Shown here: positions 60,012 through 64,000 of the stretch, one piece after another
How the letters are laid out: the number at the start of each line of letters is the position of its first letter
How positions within the stretch are numbered: the first letter of the stretch is position 1
Notes under the pieces: model-generated
Database searches by the model: none
Told to the model about the DNA's origin: nothing
What the model saw: the letters and a program-made list of their open reading frames with translations, nothing else
Assembly: GCF_042643165.1 (NCBI RefSeq)
Contig: NZ_JBHRSH010000002.1
Location: 310,001 to 374,000 of the forward strand
DNA length: 64,000 bases
Origin: Hyphococcus aureus
GTDB taxonomy: Bacteria > Pseudomonadota > Alphaproteobacteria > Caulobacterales > Parvularculaceae
Direction of reading: 5' to 3'
Program-made: the position numbers and the translations under genes

Positions 60012-60209
60012 ATGCTCTGGCTTGCCTTGCATATGTGGGCTTTGTTGCTGGCGGCTTTCGTCATCGGCCTCGCTATAGGCTGGTGGATCTGGGGCCAGCG
60101 TCAGACCCCGCCTGCTCCCGCCGCAATGGGCGACGCGCCGCTCGGCTCTCTTGATCTCGACGGCGGCGACGCCTCTTCCACGCCTGCTGGCGGTTCCAGC
60201 ACGACTTAA
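60012..60209 (+). CDS. Small single-pass membrane protein, hypothetical
   Basis: A 65-residue protein with a strong GGGAGGAG ribosome binding site. One transmembrane helix (about 6-28, MWALLLAAFVIGLAIGWWIWG) is followed by a Pro/Ala/Gly/Ser/Thr-rich tail with an acidic patch (DLDGGDA). It ends twelve bases before the purB start and is likely cotranscribed. I recognise no family; small proteins of this type occur between gltA and purB-like genes in some Alphaproteobacteria, which I cannot check here. Confidence 0.65.
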   Translation: MLWLALHMWALLLAAFVIGLAIGWWIWGQRQTPPAPAAMGDAPLGSLDLDGGDASSTPAGGSSTT

Positions 60210-60221
60210 ACGGAGTTACCG

Positions 60222-61523
<1,302 letters not shown>

Positions 61524-61585
61524 GGGGATCGCCCGCGCGCTTTGGGCGCGTTGCGAAAGGGCCGCGCCATCCCCATAAGACGCCC

Positions 61586-62008
61586 ATGACACAGGCAATT
61601 CAGAGTTTCGGCGGCGATCAGGACAGGCGTTCATGGACTTCGGCGATGTCCCGTGGACTTTCCCACAAATGCCCGCAATGCGGGCGCGGAAAGCTGTTTT
61701 CGGGCTATGTGAAAACCAGGCCAACCTGTGACGCCTGCGGCCTCGATCTCTCCGGGCATCGCGCCGACGACGCCCCGCCCTACATCACGATCATCATCGT
61801 GGGTCATGTGATGATCCCGCTCGCGCTGGCCGCAAAGCAGCTCTTTGATCCGCCGATCACGCTGCAATTTGCAATCTGGCTGCCGCTGATCATCCTTTTC
61901 ACCTGGGCTTTGTTGCCAGCCTCGAAGGGCGCCATGATCGGACTGCAATGGGCGAATCGCATGCATGGCTTCGCAGGGCCCGACGCCGATCCGGAAGCGG
62001 ATGTTTAA
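61586..62008 (+). CDS. DUF983 membrane protein with zinc-ribbon
   Basis: A 140-residue protein with two CxxC knuckles (CPQCGRG and CDACGLD), typical of DUF983, then two transmembrane helices (about 68-90 and 95-115). The family is widespread in Alphaproteobacteria, often near cytochrome oxidase assembly genes, with no established biochemical role that I know. An internal ATG at 61646 is an alternative start. It precedes rpmG on the same strand. Confidence 0.88.
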   Translation: MTQAIQSFGGDQDRRSWTSAMSRGLSHKCPQCGRGKLFSGYVKTRPTCDACGLDLSGHRADDAPPYITIIIVGHVMIPLALAAKQLFDPPITLQFAIWLPLIILFTWALLPASKGAMIGLQWANRMHGFAGPDADPEADV

Positions 62009-62041
62009 CGCTTGCTAAAGGCGAAAAAGCGACGCCATGGC

Positions 62042-62069
62042 TTGACACTTAAAAGACCATGAGTATGGT
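62042..62069 (+). promoter_or_regulatory. rpmG promoter with overlapping dyad
   Basis: TTGACA (62042-62047) and TATGGT (62064-62069) spaced 16 bases. A perfect six-base inverted repeat, GACCAT/ATGGTC (62055-62070), overlaps the -10 element and looks like an operator. Confidence 0.6.
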
Positions 62070-62112
62070 CCGCGCTCATTTTGCGCGATAATAAGGTCAC
62101 GAGGAGCGACCC

Positions 62113-62280
62113 ATGGCCAAACCGACAACAGTAAAAATCCGGCTCAATTCGACCGCGAACACCGGCTATTTTTACGTGGCGAAAAAGAACACCCGCACGA
62201 TGACGGAAAAGCTCGTGCTGAAAAAGTACGACCCCGTCGCGCGCAAGCATGTGGAATTCAAGGAAGGCAAGATCAAGTAA
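62113..62280 (+). CDS. rpmG: 50S ribosomal protein L33
   Basis: A 55-residue ribosomal protein starting MAKPTTVKIRLNSTA, behind GAGGAGCGACCC. The body TGYFYVAKKNTRTM and the basic tail ending in KEGKIK match bacterial L33. It lacks Cys pairs, so it is the zinc-independent form. It has its own promoter and a strong terminator, and lies tail to tail with pleD. Confidence 0.97.
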   Translation: MAKPTTVKIRLNSTANTGYFYVAKKNTRTMTEKLVLKKYDPVARKHVEFKEGKIK

Positions 62281-62306
62281 GATCGGCCCTCTTTACGGAA
62301 TGAAAG

Positions 62307-62330
62307 GCCGCCCTTGAGGGCGGCTTTTTT
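62307..62330 (+). terminator. rpmG terminator
   Basis: A seven-base-pair GC stem (62307-62313 with 62318-62324), four-base loop and six T residues (62325-62330). It lies between convergent rpmG and pleD. Confidence 0.85.
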
Positions 62331-62354
62331 GTTGTTTTTCAAGGGCTTTGGAGA

Positions 62355-63731
62355 CTAAGCCGCGCTTTGGATCACGCGGTTGCGCCCGCCATTCTTGGCT
62401 TCGTAAAGCGCCTCATCCGCGCGCTTGATCAGTTTCTGGGCGCTGTCGTCTTCCGGGCCGTTCTCGGTTGAGGCGATGCCGATGGAGACGGTGACGCCAA
62501 GCTCGTCACGGCCGTTATTGAACCTGAATTTCGAACCGGCGATCTCCTGGCGCAGGCGTTCAGCGACCACCGACGCAAATGAAAGATCCGTATCCGGCAT
62601 CGCCACCAGAAATTCTTCCCCGCCATAGCGGCAGGCGAGATCGATGCCCCTTATCGCCCCTGAAATGCGATCGGCGAATTCTTTCAGCACAAGATCGCCA
62701 ATATCGTGGCCATGCTTGTCATTGACGTCCTTGAAGTGGTCAATGTCGAGGATCATCACCGCCAGCGGCCGGCCGGTCCAATAGGCGCGGTCGAACATGG
62801 CAGAGAGGTGGCTTGCGAGATAACGGCGGTTATAGAGGCCGGTAAGCTGGTCCGTGACCGCCATTTCGAGGCTCACCTGGAACGATGAGCGGAGCTGGTC
62901 CACATAGCGTTTCCGGCGCAGCTGGGTCGTGACCCGCGCGGTCAGTTCGTTTCGGTCCACAGGCCGGGTGACATAGTCATTAACCCCGATATCGAGGGCG
63001 CGAACGAGTTTGCGCGTATCCCCGTGGCGCACCACCGCCAGGATCGGCGTCAGGCGTGTTTCCTCGAATGACCGGATCGTCGAGCACAGGCGCAACGGGT
63101 CCATGGCTTCGATGGAGAGATTCACAAGAATAAGGTCAAACTCACCGGCGCGCGCACGGGTAAGGGCGATCTCCGGATCGGCTTCATGGATGACCTGATA
63201 GGTGTCATCGCCGAGCGCGGCGATCAGGCGCGTCGCCTGGTCTTCATTATCGTCAATCAGGAACACCCGCGTTTCGCCGGTGTCCGCGTCAGGATCGATC
63301 TTGCCGACAATGCCGAGATCCTTGCCCGTGGCGTAGCGCGCGCGCAATTCGTCGGTCATCATCTTGAGGCGCGTCAGCGAGCGCACCCGCGCGAACAGCG
63401 CAAGGTCTTCAACCGGTTTCGTCAGGAAGTCGTCAGCGCCTGCCTCAAGACCGGCGACGCGGTCCGCCTGCTGGTCAAGGGCTGTCACCATAACGACTGG
63501 AATATGCATGGTTTCAGGATTGGCTTTGAGCTTTCTGCAAGCCTCAAAACCATCCATGCCGGGCATCATCACATCGAGCAGGATGATGTCGGGTTTTTCT
63601 TTTACGGCGAGATCGATCGCCTCTTGACCCGAATAAGCGCCGAGTACGTCAAAATATTCCGCCCGAAGTTTTGCTTCGAGCAGTTTAACGTTCGGTTCCA
63701 GATCATCGACGACCAATACGCGCGCCGTCAT
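62355..63731 (-). CDS. pleD: PleD response regulator / diguanylate cyclase
   Basis: A 458-residue protein with receiver 1 (1-120; phospho-acceptor Asp53 in LLDVMMPG), an adaptor receiver 2 (about 150-275) lacking the acceptor Asp, and a GGDEF domain (about 290-458). The active site is CRYGGEEF (370-374), and the product-inhibition site RxxD is present (RGID, 361-364), as in Caulobacter PleD. It makes c-di-GMP on phosphorylation and controls the swarmer-to-stalked transition. It follows divK by 42 bases, with a CtrA-type site in the gap. Confidence 0.97.
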   Translation of the reverse strand: MTARVLVVDDLEPNVKLLEAKLRAEYFDVLGAYSGQEAIDLAVKEKPDIILLDVMMPGMDGFEACRKLKANPETMHIPVVMVTALDQQADRVAGLEAGADDFLTKPVEDLALFARVRSLTRLKMMTDELRARYATGKDLGIVGKIDPDADTGETRVFLIDDNEDQATRLIAALGDDTYQVIHEADPEIALTRARAGEFDLILVNLSIEAMDPLRLCSTIRSFEETRLTPILAVVRHGDTRKLVRALDIGVNDYVTRPVDRNELTARVTTQLRRKRYVDQLRSSFQVSLEMAVTDQLTGLYNRRYLASHLSAMFDRAYWTGRPLAVMILDIDHFKDVNDKHGHDIGDLVLKEFADRISGAIRGIDLACRYGGEEFLVAMPDTDLSFASVVAERLRQEIAGSKFRFNNGRDELGVTVSIGIASTENGPEDDSAQKLIKRADEALYEAKNGGRNRVIQSAA

Positions 63732-63746
63732 GCAGCCCCCATGGCT

Positions 63747-63761
63747 TTAAAGGGTTATTAA
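63747..63761 (-). promoter_or_regulatory. CtrA-type site between divK and pleD
   Basis: TTAA (63747-63750), seven bases, TTAA (63758-63761). Both half-sites match the CtrA core; it lies 16-30 bases before the pleD start. Confidence 0.5.
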
Positions 63762-63773
63762 GACCCCCACAGC

Positions 63774-64000
63774 CTAGTCCAAATACCTTTTCACTTTCTC
63801 AAGAAACGTCGCCACAGAGATCGGTTTTGCGATATAATCTTCGCAACCGCCCTGACGGATCCTTTCTTCATCGCCCTTCATAGCGAACGCCGTAACGGCG
63901 ATCACTGGAATATCAGCGAGATCGGGACTGTTCTTGATTTCACGCGTGACCTCGAGCCCCGAAACTTCGGGAAGCTGTATGTCCATCAAAATGAGGTCCG
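63774..64000 (-). CDS. divK: DivK single-domain response regulator, 5' end beyond the right edge
   Basis: The C-terminal 74 or so residues of a receiver-only protein, open to the window edge. The phospho-acceptor region LILMDIQLPEVSG (Asp of MDIQLP), the VIAVTAFAMKGDEERI switch Thr region and YIAKPIS with the conserved Lys match DivK. DivK relays signals to the CckA-ChpT-CtrA pathway via DivL. The adjacent pleD gene confirms the assignment. The start and first part of the receiver lie outside the window. Confidence 0.94.
   Translation of the reverse strand, partial: DLILMDIQLPEVSGLEVTREIKNSPDLADIPVIAVTAFAMKGDEERIRQGGCEDYIAKPISVATFLEKVKRYLD

Overview
The window reads as a chromosomal segment of a GC-rich alphaproteobacterium (roughly 60% GC by eye), most likely from the Caulobacterales/Hyphomonadaceae/Parvularculaceae side of the class. 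The evidence is a divK-pleD-rpmG block at the right edge, a PopA-like two-receiver protein with a degenerate GGDEF domain, full CtrA-type TTAA-N7-TTAA sites, the alphaproteobacterial GTTC-N7-GTTC LexA box, and runs of conserved gene order (rlpA-dac-tmk-holB-tatD-MBL; tpiA / ppiD-trpE; trpGDC-lexA-comEC-gltX-gltA). No plasmid, phage, insertion-sequence or CRISPR signature is visible. Genes are tightly packed on both strands and no gene-free gap exceeds about 290 bases.

Layout. 1-6114 (minus): a cut-off lipoprotein, an MBL-fold hydrolase, TatD, DNA polymerase III delta-prime, thymidylate kinase, a D,D-carboxypeptidase and RlpA, the last behind a perfect CtrA site. 6372-6458: tRNA-Ser(UGA). 6625-13348: a TonB-dependent receptor, an ALDH7-type dehydrogenase, a VIT-family membrane protein, an IPNS-like dioxygenase and a GNAT acetyltransferase. 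13345-19747: a zinc metalloprotease lipoprotein, an orphan MoxR ATPase with an epoxide-hydrolase-like enzyme, a membrane Clp-fold protease and a lipoprotein. 19761-21131: a Y-family polymerase under an SOS box. 21190-22745: an acidic lipoprotein divergent from a PiuC-like hydroxylase. 22828-24768: an ECF42-type sigma factor with two DGPF/YCII genes. 24802-28423: a membrane protein of unknown function, a histidine phosphatase and a TPR-VanY peptidase. 28462-34261: the PopA-like protein, smpB, dapA, a large soluble lytic transglycosylase and tRNA-Ser(GCU). 34424-44855: a VOC protein, a TolC-like channel, grxD, mfd, a low-GC secreted protein, a membrane diguanylate cyclase, sdhE, a lipoprotein hydrolase and tpiA. 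45038-54920: ppiD-trpE, a DUF885 hydrolase, a YibQ-type deacetylase, trpGDC and lexA. 54917-62280: comEC, gltX, gltA, a tiny membrane protein, purB, a DUF983 protein and rpmG. 62355-64000: pleD and the start-truncated divK.

Functional themes: cell-cycle and c-di-GMP control (DivK, PleD, PopA-like protein, membrane DGC, CtrA sites), an SOS regulon (LexA and a second DinB-type polymerase read from an apparently leaderless mRNA), cell-wall remodelling (RlpA, Dac, VanY, SLT, YibQ-like protein), tryptophan synthesis, and housekeeping metabolism. No clearly new multi-gene defence or mobile system is visible. The most interesting items are regulatory: the retained I-site in a dead GGDEF protein, the leaderless SOS promoter, the CtrA sites at rlpA and inside divK-pleD, the self-targeting-looking ECF42 promoter, and disrupted conserved operons (missing metG, split trp cluster, low-GC insertion beside mfd).
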